From Sinonovacula constricta (Eukaryota; Mollusca; Bivalvia; Cardiida; Solecurtidae), in contig CM017567.1 in assembly GCA_007844125.1 (NCBI GenBank), forward strand, positions 46,407,778 to 46,471,777: 64,000 nucleotides of DNA, written 5' to 3'. The first letter of the stretch is position 1. The number at the start of each line of letters is the position of its first letter. The position numbers were made by a program, and so were the translations under genes. Positions 45,765 through 56,582 of the stretch are shown one piece after another. The notes under the pieces are model-generated. The model did no database searches and had not been told where the DNA came from. It was given only the letters and a program-made list of their open reading frames with translations.

Positions 45765-46404
45765 CTAAACAGTTTATCTGGAATTTCAACTTAAAAATGT
45801 TGGGTCAAAGTAGGTAATAATTGGTGTGGCATTATACCCAATATACCATTATCCAACTAAATTGGGGTTGTTGTTTTTTGGTGTGCATTTGTTTCAGTGA
45901 CTTCTGTAAACTTTCCCAGTCAATTTAACATTGTCTACCAGGTATTAATTAAAACTGAACATTTTTACAAAATGTCTGACTAATGATATGAAAATGAAAC
46001 CAAATGAACATGCAAATACAAACTGTATATACCTAACAACTGCCGAGATGTATGTGCAAGCACAATTACCTATATATTAACAAACTCTGGGTGGAGACGT
46101 GTTCAACACTGTCACTATCTGTTGCCAGTAGAGACATTTGGGAGAAGGTAGGAAAGTCTGTCAAAGTCATTATAAACCCAAAGTTTTTGCCACTACTGTG
46201 ACTGTGAAATGCTTGATTTCAGAAGATAAATCCCTCTCATTATGCACGGCTGTGTTTTTTTCACAGGTGCACCTAACTAAAGGGACAAGGAAGAAATATT
46301 TGTGCATAAGTCATCAGAACTTTCTGTTTTTGCTTTTGGCATGAAGTTCTCTCCCTGACATTCTTTAAAGGTGCCTTTGAAACCATGAAATGTTCAGAAA
46401 GAAT

Positions 46405-47462
46405 TAGTGATGCGCCGATGATCGGAAGATATCGATTAGTGGCGTGTTAAAGCTTCTCGATGTCGATAATCGATGTCATTCTGTCAAAACCGATAAACAG
46501 AAGAGTGCGAACGCACTCCAAATAAAGGTACAGGTTCCGTCTTTAACACTTTTCGGCCATAAAGGGAAATCACTCTGAAAATTAAAATGGCGGCCCATGA
46601 GATTTACGAGCATATAAAAATAGAAAGCAAGTGAAAACTTTGTATTTTGTCCTTTTTGAAACACCAAAAGTTTTGTAGAAAGTGGCAGCAAGTATACTTT
46701 AGTATCAAACAAGCATTTGATAGTATTGCGGGCAATACAGTAGTCCCCTACCGGTAAGTGCACCTGAATGCGCTATCCAAAACTTCACGATTTTGCTGCA
46801 AGGTCATGCTGTGACCTTGACCTTTAAGGTAGCGACCCAAATGTTGTGCGCGACATGTCATCTCAATATGGTGATCATTTCTGTGAAATAGTTGTAAAAT
46901 CCGACTTCAAATAACAAAGTTATGGGCCGGACACGATTCTGCTGCAAGGTCATGCTGTGACCTTGACCTTCAAGGTATCGACCCAAATGTTGTTCGCGAC
47001 ACATCATCTCAATATGGTGATCATTTCTGTGAAATAGTTGTAAAATCCGACTTCAAATAAAGAAGTTATGGGCCGGACAAGATTTTGCTTCAAGGTCAAG
47101 CTGTGACCTTGACCTTCAAGGTAGTGACCCAAATGTTGCGCGTGCATATTGTACACATTGCTACCTATTAACATACCAAGTTTCATCCGCCTAGCTTTAA
47201 TAGTTTTTAAGTTATCAAAGGATCCAGATTTTTAGCGGACAGACAGACTGACGGACTGACTGACGGACGGCAAACCTATAGTCTCCTCCGGTGTGAACAC
47301 CGGTAGGGGACTAATAATTATGTATGCTAATAATCAAAAACCATTTGTGGACATAGCACTGCTTAGATTAATAAACTGATTATAATCGGTAAAATCGCAT
47401 CGGAAGTGGCAACTAATTCCAATAGATGATAGATAATGATTAGAACCAATTTCCCATCACTA
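46405..47462. mobile_element. hAT-type non-autonomous element with 8-bp target duplication
   Basis: Terminal repeats TAGTGATGCGCCGAT (left) and CCAATTTCCCATCACTA (right) are inverted. Exact 8-bp direct repeats GAAAGAAT flank the element at 46397-46404 and 47463-47470. Eight-base target duplications are the hallmark of hAT transposons. The interior includes CGATGTCGATAATCGATG and an unrelated nested element at 46743-47311. No transposase-like frame is seen, so it would need a transposase in trans. Without the nested element it is about 490 bp. Confidence 0.85.
46743..47311. mobile_element. Nested MITE with TA target site (Tc1/mariner-like)
   Basis: Inverted ends GTCCCCTACCGGT and CACCGGTAGGGGAC are each flanked by TA. 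The interior contains three tandem units of about 125 bp starting GCAAGGTCATGCTGTGACCT (about 46799, 46924 and 47088, the last truncated), with TGACCTTGACC motifs. The end has CAGACTGACGGACTGACTGA. It interrupts the hAT element, so it is the younger of the two. Confidence 0.82.
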
Positions 47463-47577
47463 GAAAGAATGTACATATCTTTGTTAAAAGGTTTGTTGTT
47501 AATTTTAGGGAAACAGCAAGTAACGATTCAATTTTAAAGGCCATTTTGATAGTAAAATAGTTCCATGTCTTAAAATA

Positions 47578-48097
47578 CAGATAGTTTCCATGTGATGTCA
47601 TAGGCACTGATAAGACAGTTTAAGGCAGCCATCCTGGAAGGCAGAAGCTAATGCAGGCCGAGATCTGGAAATCACTGTGTTTTTATTTTTCATTCTATTT
47701 TACTGAATTTTATAACAAATTTAACAGCTTTTATGAAGTATTTTAAATATCAAAACTATACTTTGATAGTTTAAAAGGTAAAAAAATACAACCAAAAAAG
47801 ATACACCATTCATTTTGTTTAAAGATGAGCCAATAATTTTATTTAATTATGTGTATTATTTACTTATATGTATTAATTCTTTGTGCATTTATTAATTTTA
47901 AAAAATATTGTATTTTATAAATATTAATTTTAAGAGCATTCCAATGGTGTATAGCTTTATATTTGTGGACCACAAATGAAGAAATTACAAGAAAATAAAA
48001 TTTATGCTTCTATACAATTCATCTGAAAATCCCTTGAAATTACCATCAAAGATGGCTGCCACGATAAGAGATCTTCACTGATGTGGAAAGTGTCTAT
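47578..48097 (-). mobile_element. MITE-2 copy
   Basis: Reverse complement of 2617-3140: starts CAGATAGTTTCCATGTGATG and ends TCACTGATGTGGAAAGTGTC. Shared interior includes ACTTTGATAGTTTAAAAGGT and ATTTGTGGACCACAAATGAA. Its right end lies about 50 bp from a MITE-1 copy. Confidence 0.82.
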
Positions 48098-48148
48098 AGC
48101 TGCATGAAGATTGAATGCTAATTCTTTATGAGATTCTGTAATTGAAGG

Positions 48149-48506
48149 TTTAAAGCTGGTTTCCCACAGTTTGCCTATATAAAATATATGTAATAATAGC
48201 TGACTTCTGTTTGGGATATTTGTGCATAATTTCTATAGTAAAACATCACACTTTAGTCTAAGCTTTGACGATTTTCAACTGTATCTCAATTGTGGGGCAG
48301 TAAAAGTTGTTAATTTACACTTGAATATTTATTCTTTTCAAATATATAAATAAGAACAATTGAGATTCCTGCTAAAAATAGACATCCATGTCACAACGAA
48401 AGATGGTGATGATCTAAAACATAAATGGTCACATGGTTGTCTTGGCTTAAAAATAGCCAACGGTGTAGCGTGGCTCAGAAAGGAAATACATGTTTGTAAT
48501 GATACT
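48149..48506 (+). mobile_element. MITE-1 copy, interrupted by SINE-B
   Basis: Left terminal repeat TTTAAAGCTGGTTTCCCACA. Landmarks CACATGGTTGTCTTGGCTTA and GTAGCGTGGCTCAGAAAGGA. It stops at ATGTTTGTAATGATA where the SINE-B begins. Confidence 0.85.
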
Positions 48507-48716
48507 GTGCAGCGACATTTGTATCATTATAGCACAGGGGCACTTATGAGGTGCCCAGGGACTGAACCCCGCCAGTCCATTATACTGACACCGACGAGTC
48601 AGGCGTAATGCTGTCCCCTTAGCCCCGAACGTTAGGAGGGAAGCCACTCACTTTGACTCAGCCGGGGTTTGAACCAGCGACCTCCAGATCCGCAAACTGA
48701 CAAAAGGTTATTTGTA
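48507..48716 (-). repeat. SINE-B, inserted in a MITE-1 copy
   Basis: Reverse complement of the family from CTGTGCAGCGACATTTG to the B-box region (GGTTTGAACC on the plus strand). The head is incomplete beyond the B-box. The left flank is MITE-1 sequence at 48149-48506; the right end of that MITE is not seen beyond the SINE. Confidence 0.85.
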
Positions 48717-49002
48717 TAAAACAATTCAAAACAACAAGTTTATGGCATAGAAGACTAACCAAAGCAATAGTGACTGACATCCAACCATTGGCCCAACTTG
48801 AATCTAAATAAACCGATAAGCATAAGTTAAAAACTGTCAAAATCCTAACACAGGTTATGTCGATTGCTAACACTGTTCTAGTCACTAGGTATAATAATGA
48901 CGCATTAAACATAACTATGCTTTAAATCTGTGGCACAGTCTGTAGGGAGGTGGGCTGCAATAGAAGAAGTCATCTGTTTGATTCCATCAAAAGTCAACTC
49001 TT

Positions 49003-49235
49003 AGCCTGCTATTCACGTATTTATAAGGCCAAGGCAAAAAATTTAGACCCAGATCAGCCAGCTTCCTGCAGAGCTGTCTGATCAGGATCTGCACTATTTG
49101 CTGCTCAGTCTCTGTTTATAAGTATATCAACCCTGACACGTTACATATTATAAGACATTATAAAAAAAAAAAAAAAAAAAAAAATCTAGCATGATTTTTA
49201 ACAAAATGTAGCAAGCCAAGGGCTATTGCAATTTT
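49003..49235 (+). mobile_element. Hairpin-family element (HP), single core
   Basis: Ends CTCTTAGCCTGCTATTCACG and ATGTAGCAAGCCAAGGGCTA. The core has both arms of the palindrome (CAGATCAGCCAGC then GAGCTGTCTGATCAGGATCT). A poly(A) run of about 24 sits at 49161-49184. Confidence 0.75.
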
Positions 49236-49711
49236 ATTTTTGCTTCTTTTATATCTTTGCCATGTCTTCCAATTTCACTAACTAGTATGTAAACAGCTTC
49301 TTAATTAAACAAGGACTATGTTTTCTAGTATTATTTTCAAACCACAGACCATTTAAAATTGTTCTAAAGATATTTAAACATTGTGTCTATGAAAGTTATT
49401 ATGGCTTTAAAAAAGTTTGTCTTCATTTTTCCCTCTAGCTATTTTTTCCTCTAGCTACATGAGATCTTCCCCACCTCCCACTCTAAAAACAAAAATAATA
49501 ATTGATAATTGTGTTGAATATTCTTGCAATCATAATATTTCAGCCTGAAAACCAAGATAAGTAGATATTAACATAGCTGGATATTATCTGGCTATTTGAG
49601 AAACCATCGAGAGCATGTTGTCTGATAACAAAACAAAAAAAAATAAAAAAAACGTTCCTTTTCATCACATGTGGTGGTCCACTGAGCACAAATTGCAATT
49701 TTTCAATAGTG
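49236..49711. other. Intron without recognised feature
   Basis: AT-rich, A-runs near 49630. Nothing recognised. Confidence 0.4.
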
Positions 49712-49974
49712 AAGTCCCATCAACAGTATTTCAGTTATCTGGTGACGGTGTCCACTTGAAGCAGATATAGTGCTGCTTTCACTGTGTATAGCATGCCTTG
49801 TATAGCGTACCGTGAATACCTGATACCGCAGCCAGTCACATTATCCTGACACGTAGCCATCCAGTTGTAAAGTAAAATAACTACTTTTAACGACTCTGGT
49901 ATGTTGTGGTTCGAACCTGGGGCACTCTGTACCTGGAGCTGACGCTCTACCAATTGCGCTACCAGGTCCGGTCA
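49712..49974 (-). repeat. SINE-A, near full-length
   Basis: The 3' block (CAACAGTATTTCAGTTATCT) through to the tRNA-like head (GCGCTACCAGGTCCGG). A small internal duplication of the GTATAGC motif occurs near 49787-49807, and a deletion removes the GCTAACGCTCAAGC section. Confidence 0.85.
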
Positions 49975-50077
49975 ATAGTGAAGTATTCATATGGTGATAT
50001 TTGTGCGAACACAATTTGAAGATGTACAAAACACATAAAAATGTCTTAATTGAAATGTATTTTTGTATTTGTATTTT

Positions 50078-50215
50078 TGGTTTTACGGCACACCGGCACA
50101 TGACAGGTCATATGGTGCCTAATACAATGGAATTTTACGTGAATAGAGTCAGTTAAAACATGCGAGTAGAAATATAAAAATCTATCGGGTTAAAATAATA
50201 TGAATTATAACTGAA
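50078..50215 (+). repeat. Dispersed repeat F, copy 2
   Basis: GGTTTTACGGCACACCGGCA, GACAGGTCATATGGTGCC and GGAATTTTACGTGAATAGAG match copy 1. Both copies follow a minus-strand SINE-A within about 100 bp, but the sequence in between is unrelated. Confidence 0.65.
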
Positions 50216-50344
50216 AACAGGTTAGCGTATTGAACAGTTTAAAATTTTATGTGTAAAATGTGTTGATTGTCTTCATTTGTCATGTTTGAATACAACTTTC
50301 AGTACAACTACAACTGCTAAATAGTAAAAACGGATTGTAGGACC

Positions 50345-50580
50345 GGGGGCGCCCGTGGCGTGGTGATGAAGTCACCGATTTGCAACTCTTCTGAATGCTT
50401 AGCCTCCCACCACCTTCGGGGCAAGGGACTGACTGTGAGAGGTCTTCCAGTTGACTTGCAGTGTGCCAGTGGTTCTATCCAGACATGTGTCTGGGATCTT
50501 CCTCCACCAAAAAACTGGACATTGCTATAATGATCATAAATGGTCGCTGATATGTATTTTAAAAACAAAAACAAAACAAA
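50345..50580 (+). repeat. SINE-C, B-box lost
   Basis: The body (TCTTCCAGTTGACTTGCAG onward) is intact with tail AAAACAAAAACAAAACAAA. In the head the B-box region is replaced by CTTCGGGGCAAGGG, so internal transcription is probably lost. Confidence 0.87.
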
Positions 50581-50999
50581 TGATTGTAGGAGAACATTAT
50601 TTAAATCAAACATATTTTTTAAATAAAAAGTCTGTAAATCTGTAAAAATCAACTTTTATTGTACGCTTATAAACCAGTACTTCTCGAAAATAATCACATG
50701 TAATAAATACTGTTGTGCCTGGTTTTTACAGAAAAAAGACAGTCAACTTGACTTTTTTTCTTTTTTTTTGTATTAAATTCCAGGAAAATTGTGCATTTAA
50801 CAAAAAATCTCCTGACAGGGTTTGAGAAATGTTTAAGCATTACTAACAATGCATTATTTTCTTGGAGCTGCTTTACAGTATGTCAAAATAAAGTGTCCTG
50901 TAAAGAATACTTGTGATGAATGTCTGCCATAAACACTGTGGAATGCCTTGATTATCATAAAAACACACCAAATAACGATGGAATAAATAACTCTATCAG

Positions 51000-51225
51000 A
51001 GATGCACAAGGACAAGCAGTTAAAGTATCAGCGGGTTCAAATCCCTGACAAAAAGAATTCATGTTAGGCTCAGATTTTTGGGCTGTCCGACAGTGCATCT
51101 GTGGTTCTACTCAAACACGTCTTTGGTCTCCCACCACTAATAATAAGTTTCTTGTTGCCATAGTTACCATAATAGTGTTGCTGACATGTCGCTGATTAAA
51201 TAGCACTAAAAAAAAGAGAAGAGAT
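51000..51225 (+). repeat. SINE-C, diverged
   Basis: Head ACAAGCAGTTAAAGTATCA with B-box GGTTCAAATCC. The body is collinear but mutated (CATCTGTGGTTCTACTCAAA, GTCTTTGGTCTCCCACCACT) and the tail is A-rich. Confidence 0.75.
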
Positions 51226-51628
51226 ATCAAAATGCGCAATAACAACAACATTAGCAACAAGTAAAAAAAAACAAAATGAGTTTTCGAAAGGATTCATAAA
51301 GTTAGCAAACAAAAACAAAACTAACTGTATTCCGATTAATTTTAATTCTGAAGAAATGAAGGCATTACATGGGAAATCTACTATCTACGAATTTAATAAC
51401 AAATCTCATGGAAAGATTTTTAATTTTTGCATATATTATGCTTTCCAGTAAATAGGTATGATTACAATATTAAAGTATATCATCCAAAAAACCAACAAAA
51501 CAATCTCCAAAACTATTACACCAAGTCTGAATTAGAGATAGCACAAACACGCATAGATTGCAACAAATTGCATGTTGTAAAATTGTCACTGTAAAAAAAA
51601 ATATATATATAAATTTTTAATGTTCCAT

Positions 51629-51900
51629 AAGGAGCTGGCTGATCTGAATCTATTTTTTTTTCCTTCATTATTTTTTAAATACATTGCAGGGACCAATTAT
51701 GATATTATAGCAACATCCAGATTTTTGGTGGAAGACTATCCCAGACAAATGTCTGGGTAGAACCACCGGCACACTGCTGGAACACCTTCCCACATTAAGT
51801 CCTTTGCCTGGGACTCGAACCCGCATAGTGAGAAAGTGATCTGGATCCATACTGTTTGTCTAAACCTGTACAATTCGTGCTAAGCAAGCTGTGAGAAGAC
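51629..51900 (+). repeat. HP-family element split by SINE-C
   Basis: GGAGCTGGCTGATCTGAATC on the left, then the SINE-C at 51654-51836, then TGATCTGGATCCATACTG and CGTGCTAAGCAAGCTGTGAG on the right, the family's continuation. Confidence 0.7.
51654..51836 (-). repeat. SINE-C, 5'-truncated, with target duplication
   Basis: Reverse SINE-C from the tail to just past the B-box (GGACTCGAACCCGC on the plus strand). Flanks are TGATCTGAATCTAT (51640-51653) and TGATCTGGATCCAT (51837-51850), a 14-bp target duplication with two mismatches. The insertion split a hairpin-family element. Confidence 0.85.
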
Positions 51901-52126
51901 ATTGTTATCTTAGGGGATTTCTTTTACTGATGAAATGTAACTGACTCTTGTTTTTTGAATATTATTATCTTAGCTTTATTTTAATATCTTGCACTGATAA
52001 TTTGCCGTACTGATACCTTCATTTTTTTTACAAGTTTGAACATTTTTATCTTAATTTGCTGACACCCTTACATAGATCATTAGTAGCAATCGTTTATTTT
52101 GTGCTTATATTCTTTCACAATCTTAA

Positions 52127-52358
52127 CCCTTTAGCTCATGCATATGCCATTTTACGCCTTTGTAAAGCATTCACAATTATTCTTTTTATCTTCATCAGCA
52201 TCAACACAACTAAGGTTTTTTTTGTAGACTAGTTTAATCTAGGTTACATAATTATGCCAAAAATGCATGTGTTTAAAAATACTTAAAACTGTTTAAACCC
52301 CCCCCAATAAAATCAAGTGAATTTTTTAAACCCTATACATTTACCATGAATGAAAGAG
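52127..52358. mobile_element. piggyBac-like MITE with TTAA target sites
   Basis: TTAA at 52123-52126 and 52359-52362 bracket inverted ends CCCTTTAGCTCATG and CATGAATGAAAGAG. TTAA targets with ends starting CCC or CTC are typical of piggyBac-type elements. A second copy lies at 45525-45764. Confidence 0.72.
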
Positions 52359-52394
52359 TTAACTAATAAAGTCATTTAAAGATAAATATCTATG

Positions 52395-52766
52395 GTATTA
52401 CAACTTAGGTTGATTTTCAATAGTATCTTAATTTTAGAGCCCTAAAACTTGGTAATCAACACTAAAATGTTAATTCTTTTCAAGTCTATAAGTAAGAGAC
52501 ATTGGGATTCCTGCTAAAAATAGACATCTGAGTTAAAACATAAGTGGTCACATGGTTTTTCTTTAGTTTAAAAATAGCTAACTGTGCAGCATGGCTCAGA
52601 TGGGAAATACATGTTTTAAATGATGATTGTGGCATTATGGTTCACTATTCAGACAGGTGTAGGACATCGATAAACAGTACTTTGCGCAATCTGTTCAGGT
52701 AACAATAGGTTAAAAAGATATTTAATGAAAATATTTTGGTCCAAACTGTCGGATAGCACCTTAAAT
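52395..52766 (+). mobile_element. MITE-1 copy
   Basis: Second subfamily (GACAGGTGTAGGACATCGAT). Right terminal repeat CAAACTGTCGGATAGCACCT. The left terminal repeat is eroded. A piggyBac-like MITE ends about 30 bp to the left. Confidence 0.83.
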
Positions 52767-53552
52767 AGCCATAAATTATATTAATTCTGCATTTATGGGT
52801 ATTCTCAACAAAAGTTAAAAATCTAAATATTGTTATTAAGTTTTGCGCATTATTTTCGCCTTTTTACACTATATTTTTATTTTTTAAAAGCAATATTTTA
52901 TTGATATCTCAGACATTGATATCACAAAGCATAAAATACCTTTTTGCACTTTTTCTTGTCTCTCATTACCTTTGGCACAATTTCAGAAAAAAATATAATG
53001 CCATGTTCTCTGGGTTGCAGCCTACATCTGTCTGACTTCAGCAAAAAAAGGAGGAAGAAATGCCCCCTCCACCCCTACGACATCACTTTGACCTTGACCC
53101 ACAACCAAATGACCTTGACATTGTAAGAGAACAGAGACATACTACTGACATACATGTATGACAAACTGTGAATATTACGCGGGGATAATTCTAACCACAA
53201 GTTATTTGTAAGGGTGGGACGAATGGAAGGAATAACATAAAAAAAACAAGGTTGGTACGGAGGCTGCTCAAGCTAATGAGAATATTTGCTACACAGGTGA
53301 TGCTGAGTAGCTTCCAAAATGCTTCTGAAGGTAAATTATGTTTTCTTGGATGAGTTGAAATGCCTGACAGTGATGAAGAAAACACAAGTTGTGGGGGGAC
53401 TGCTGTACTCTTGTCAGAGATCCGATTACCATTTGATGATATTTCCCCATGGATCTACCTCTGGAAACATTCCTGCTTCCAGTGATGAGACTGATGGGCC
53501 TAGCAACTTACTCTCTCCCACTCTCTCCTCCCTCTGCCAGTCTGAGTTAAAC
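52767..53552. other. Intron, little recognised
   Basis: TTTGACCTTGACCC and AATGACCTTGACATTG at 53087-53122 recall MITE-3 but no ends are visible. An 87-codon plus-strand frame at 53319-53582 has no recognised similarity. Confidence 0.4.
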
Positions 53553-53770
53553 CACCTACTCACTGCAAGACTTTGTTTTTAGGTTAACAGATTCATGGTA
53601 CTGCACTGAAGTTGCCCAACTTGAGGATGATTAAATTGAAGACTTATTGTTATATTTTAAATATTATTTACTTATTGCAAGACATTGTTTTCAGGTTTAC
53701 ATATTTATGGTATTTCATTGAAGGTGCCCAACTTGAGGATAATCACAATGAAAGCTGATTGTTATAATTT
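53553..53770. repeat. 112-bp direct duplication
   Basis: GCAAGACTTTGTTTTTAGGT and GCCCAACTTGAGGATGATTA in the first copy match GCAAGACATTGTTTTCAGGT and GCCCAACTTGAGGATAATCA in the second, 112 bp later. Confidence 0.8.
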
Positions 53771-53936
53771 ATAACTGTCGGTGTGCAACTTGTCTTTCCT
53801 AAAAACAGGGACTATAAATTTTTACCCCTTTTTAACACTCATTATTGCCCCAAACTAAGTTTTTTTTTTTCTTTCCTTAACAACTTTCTAAAGACAAAAT
53901 GCTCGTCAGGGGCTTAGTAAGAGTAACACATCACTC

Positions 53937-54268
53937 ATCATTACAAATAGATTTTTCTTATCTAGGCCACGCTGCACCATTAGCTATTTTTAAACTAAGA
54001 AGACCATATGACCTGTAACTTTATATAATCATTCGGGTTTTCCGCTCTCACATCGATGTCTATTTTTAGCAAGAAATCCCAATAATGCTTATTTATAGTT
54101 TTAGAAGGAATGGGCATGTAGAGTAATTAAGTTCCTGATTTCTATCATCTTACAATTTAGAAAGTGTTCAAAATCATCTTTTGTTAGATTTATTTTGTTC
54201 CCAGAAATTATGCCTGAATTCCCTCAATCCAGGTTTACATGTATCTGATGATTTAATACCACCTTAAA
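53937..54268 (-). mobile_element. MITE-1 copy beside an 89-bp array
   Basis: Reverse orientation: CATTACAAATAGATTTTTCT, GCTATTTTTAAACTAAGAAG, CATCGATGTCTATTTTTAGC, ending in TAATACCACCTTAAATA. The 89-bp array starts within a few bases of the terminus. Confidence 0.8.
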
Positions 54269-54271
54269 TAC

Positions 54272-55235
54272 AAACCACACATCCCATTCTGTGGTTTATG
54301 CAGCTTGTACACGTAACTGGTTACCACCCAAGATAATAATTCTGGACAGATTATGTCATCTACCACCCACACATCCCATTTTGTGGTTTATGCAGCTTGT
54401 ACCTAACTGGTTACCCCCAAGATATTAATTCTGGTCTGATTATGTCATCTACCACCCACACATCCCATTTTGTGGTTTATGCAGCTTGTACCTAACTGGT
54501 TACCCCCAAGATAATAATTCTGGTCTGATTATGTCATCTACCACCCACACATCCCATTCTGTGGTTTATGCAGCTTGTACATAACTGGTTACCCCCAAGA
54601 TATTAATTCTGGTCTGATTATGTCATCTACCACCCACACATCCCATTCTGTGGTTTATGCAGCTTGTACATAACTGGTTACCCCCAAGATATTAATTCTG
54701 GTCTGATTATGTCATCTACCACCCACACATCTCATTCTGTGGTTTATGCAGCTTGTACATAACTGGTTACCCCCAAGATATTAATTCTGCTCTGATTATG
54801 TCATCTACCACCCACACATCCCATTCTGTGGTTTATGCAGCTTGTACATAACTGGTTACCCCCAAGATAATAATTCTGGACTGATTATATCATCTACCAC
54901 CCACACATCTCATTCTGTGGTTTATGCAGCTTGTACATAACTGGTTACCCCCAAGATAATAATTCTGGTCCTATTATATCATCTACCACCCTCACATCTC
55001 ATTCTGTGGTTTATGCAGCTTGTACATAACTGGTTACCACCCAAGATAATAATTCTGGTCCTATTATATCATCTACCACCCACACATCCCATTCTGTGGC
55101 TTATAAAGCTTGTACCTAACTGGTTACCACCCAAGATAATAATTCTGGACTGATTATATCATCTACCACCCACATTTCTCCTCATTCCTCGTTTATGCAG
55201 CTTGTACCTAACTGGTTACCTCCCAAGATAATAAT
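54272..55235. repeat. 89-bp array, about 11 copies
   Basis: The unit contains CCCATTCTGTGGTTTATGCA, GCTTGTACATAACTGGTTAC, CCCCAAGATATTAATTCTGG, TCTGATTATGTCATCTACCA and CCCACACAT. Starts are at about 54283, 54375, 54464 and every 89-90 bp after. The first unit begins right at the end of a MITE-1 copy. Confidence 0.95.
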
Positions 55236-55722
55236 TCTGTTAACATCATGGTATAAACTCCTATCTCACTGGCCTATGACACTTTGCCACTTATTAAAAG
55301 AAGGGACAAAATTCACACATAGTTGTACACTTTACTTGGGGTTACAAATGCAACATCAAACAAAAGGGTATCAGAAATAATATAAAGACCTCAAATGTAA
55401 AATCAAGATATCTTATTAAGATGCTGATAAAATGAAGTATTAAATTTCCCTTTGCAATATTCTAATTTTTCTCAAGATGTACCTGCTTGTATCAGATTCT
55501 TAAGGATGTTGTTAATTACTTCTTACTTAAACTTCAAGAAATTTGAATAAATGTTCTTTATTTTCTCCCCAGAAATGGTTTAATCATAGAAACTATGCAT
55601 TATATATTATTATTTTTTTCAAAATTGAAAGAAATTTCTTAATTTAAGTAAAAAAACAACAGATTCTTCAGGATGTAAGCTCTGATATGGTTATAAATCG
55701 GCTCACTGGGACAATTGTTATG
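55236..55722. other. Intron without recognised feature
   Basis: AT-rich; nothing recognised. Confidence 0.4.
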
Positions 55723-55975
55723 AGGGGCGCCAGTGGCTGAGCTGTTTAGAGTCACTGACTTGAAACTCCTCAGTCCCTCACCATGTGGGTTCGAGTCCCG
55801 GTCAAGTCGAGAACTTTTATATGAGGAAGTTTTCCAGCTAACCTGCGGTGCGCAGGTGGTTCTACTCAGATACAAGTCTGGGGTCTTCCTTCGCCAATAA
55901 TAAGCTGGAGGTCGCCAATATGATCATGATTGCGTCGGTGCCATGTAACAAAATCAACAACAACAAAAACAATTG
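55723..55975 (+). repeat. SINE-C, full-length
   Basis: Head GGGCGCCAGTGGCTGAGC, B-box GGTTCGAGTCC, body with GTCTGGGGTCTTCCTTCGCC, and an (AAC)n-type tail near 55952-55972. Confidence 0.9.
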
Positions 55976-56582
55976 TTATGAGTATTTAAGATATATTAAT
56001 TGGGTAAACATAATAGGGTATATTGCTTCATAAAATGAAGATTTATTGAGGATTGGTCTAGCCAATTCACCCAGTTAAACAACTATTGGAAGTTATGCTG
56101 CTACCCTGAGGGCTCCTAATGATAATCTGCTACACTCAAGTGTAGTTAATTAGCTTGGTAGAGATGCATACATTAATACTCAATTAGTGTAAATTGTAGT
56201 AGACATAGGTAAAAAATCAGGTAATAAACATTACGATTGCTACAGTGCATATGGTGAAAATAAGTTGCATAAACTAAACACAAAATGAAAGTTTAATTTT
56301 GTTATTTTATGATAATTCTATCACCCAATTTAATTGACTTGCTATTGTCATAGTTTCTATTATTATGTTACATGTCAGTGAAAGGGCACTTAAGCATGTT
56401 TAAGATTTATTCAAATTTGCTTCATCCTTAATCCTTTATTCTGCTAACCTATTGTGAATAAAGTACAAATTTATGTTATGGACTTACAGGCAATTTATTG
56501 TTGCATAAAGGTCCAAATCAGGTTTAATTTTTGGCATACTATGTACATGATGCATGGGGATTATCAATCCTTAAATTTTATT
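55976..56582. other. Intron without recognised feature
   Basis: AT-rich; nothing recognised. Confidence 0.4.

Noticed and set aside
46476..46763. 95-codon minus-strand frame as a hAT transposase fragment
   Set aside because: It lies in the hAT-type element but I see no transposase motif (no RW region, no zinc-finger Cys/His pattern), and it runs across the nested MITE boundary.
19485..50215. SINE-A plus repeat F as one composite element
   Set aside because: Both repeat F copies follow a SINE-A within about 100 bp, but the intervening sequences (19802-19871 and 49975-50077) are unrelated, so proximity is taken as coincidence.
53319..53582. 87-codon plus-strand frame as a gene
   Set aside because: Looks mildly protein-like at its end but overlaps a direct duplication and has no known motif.
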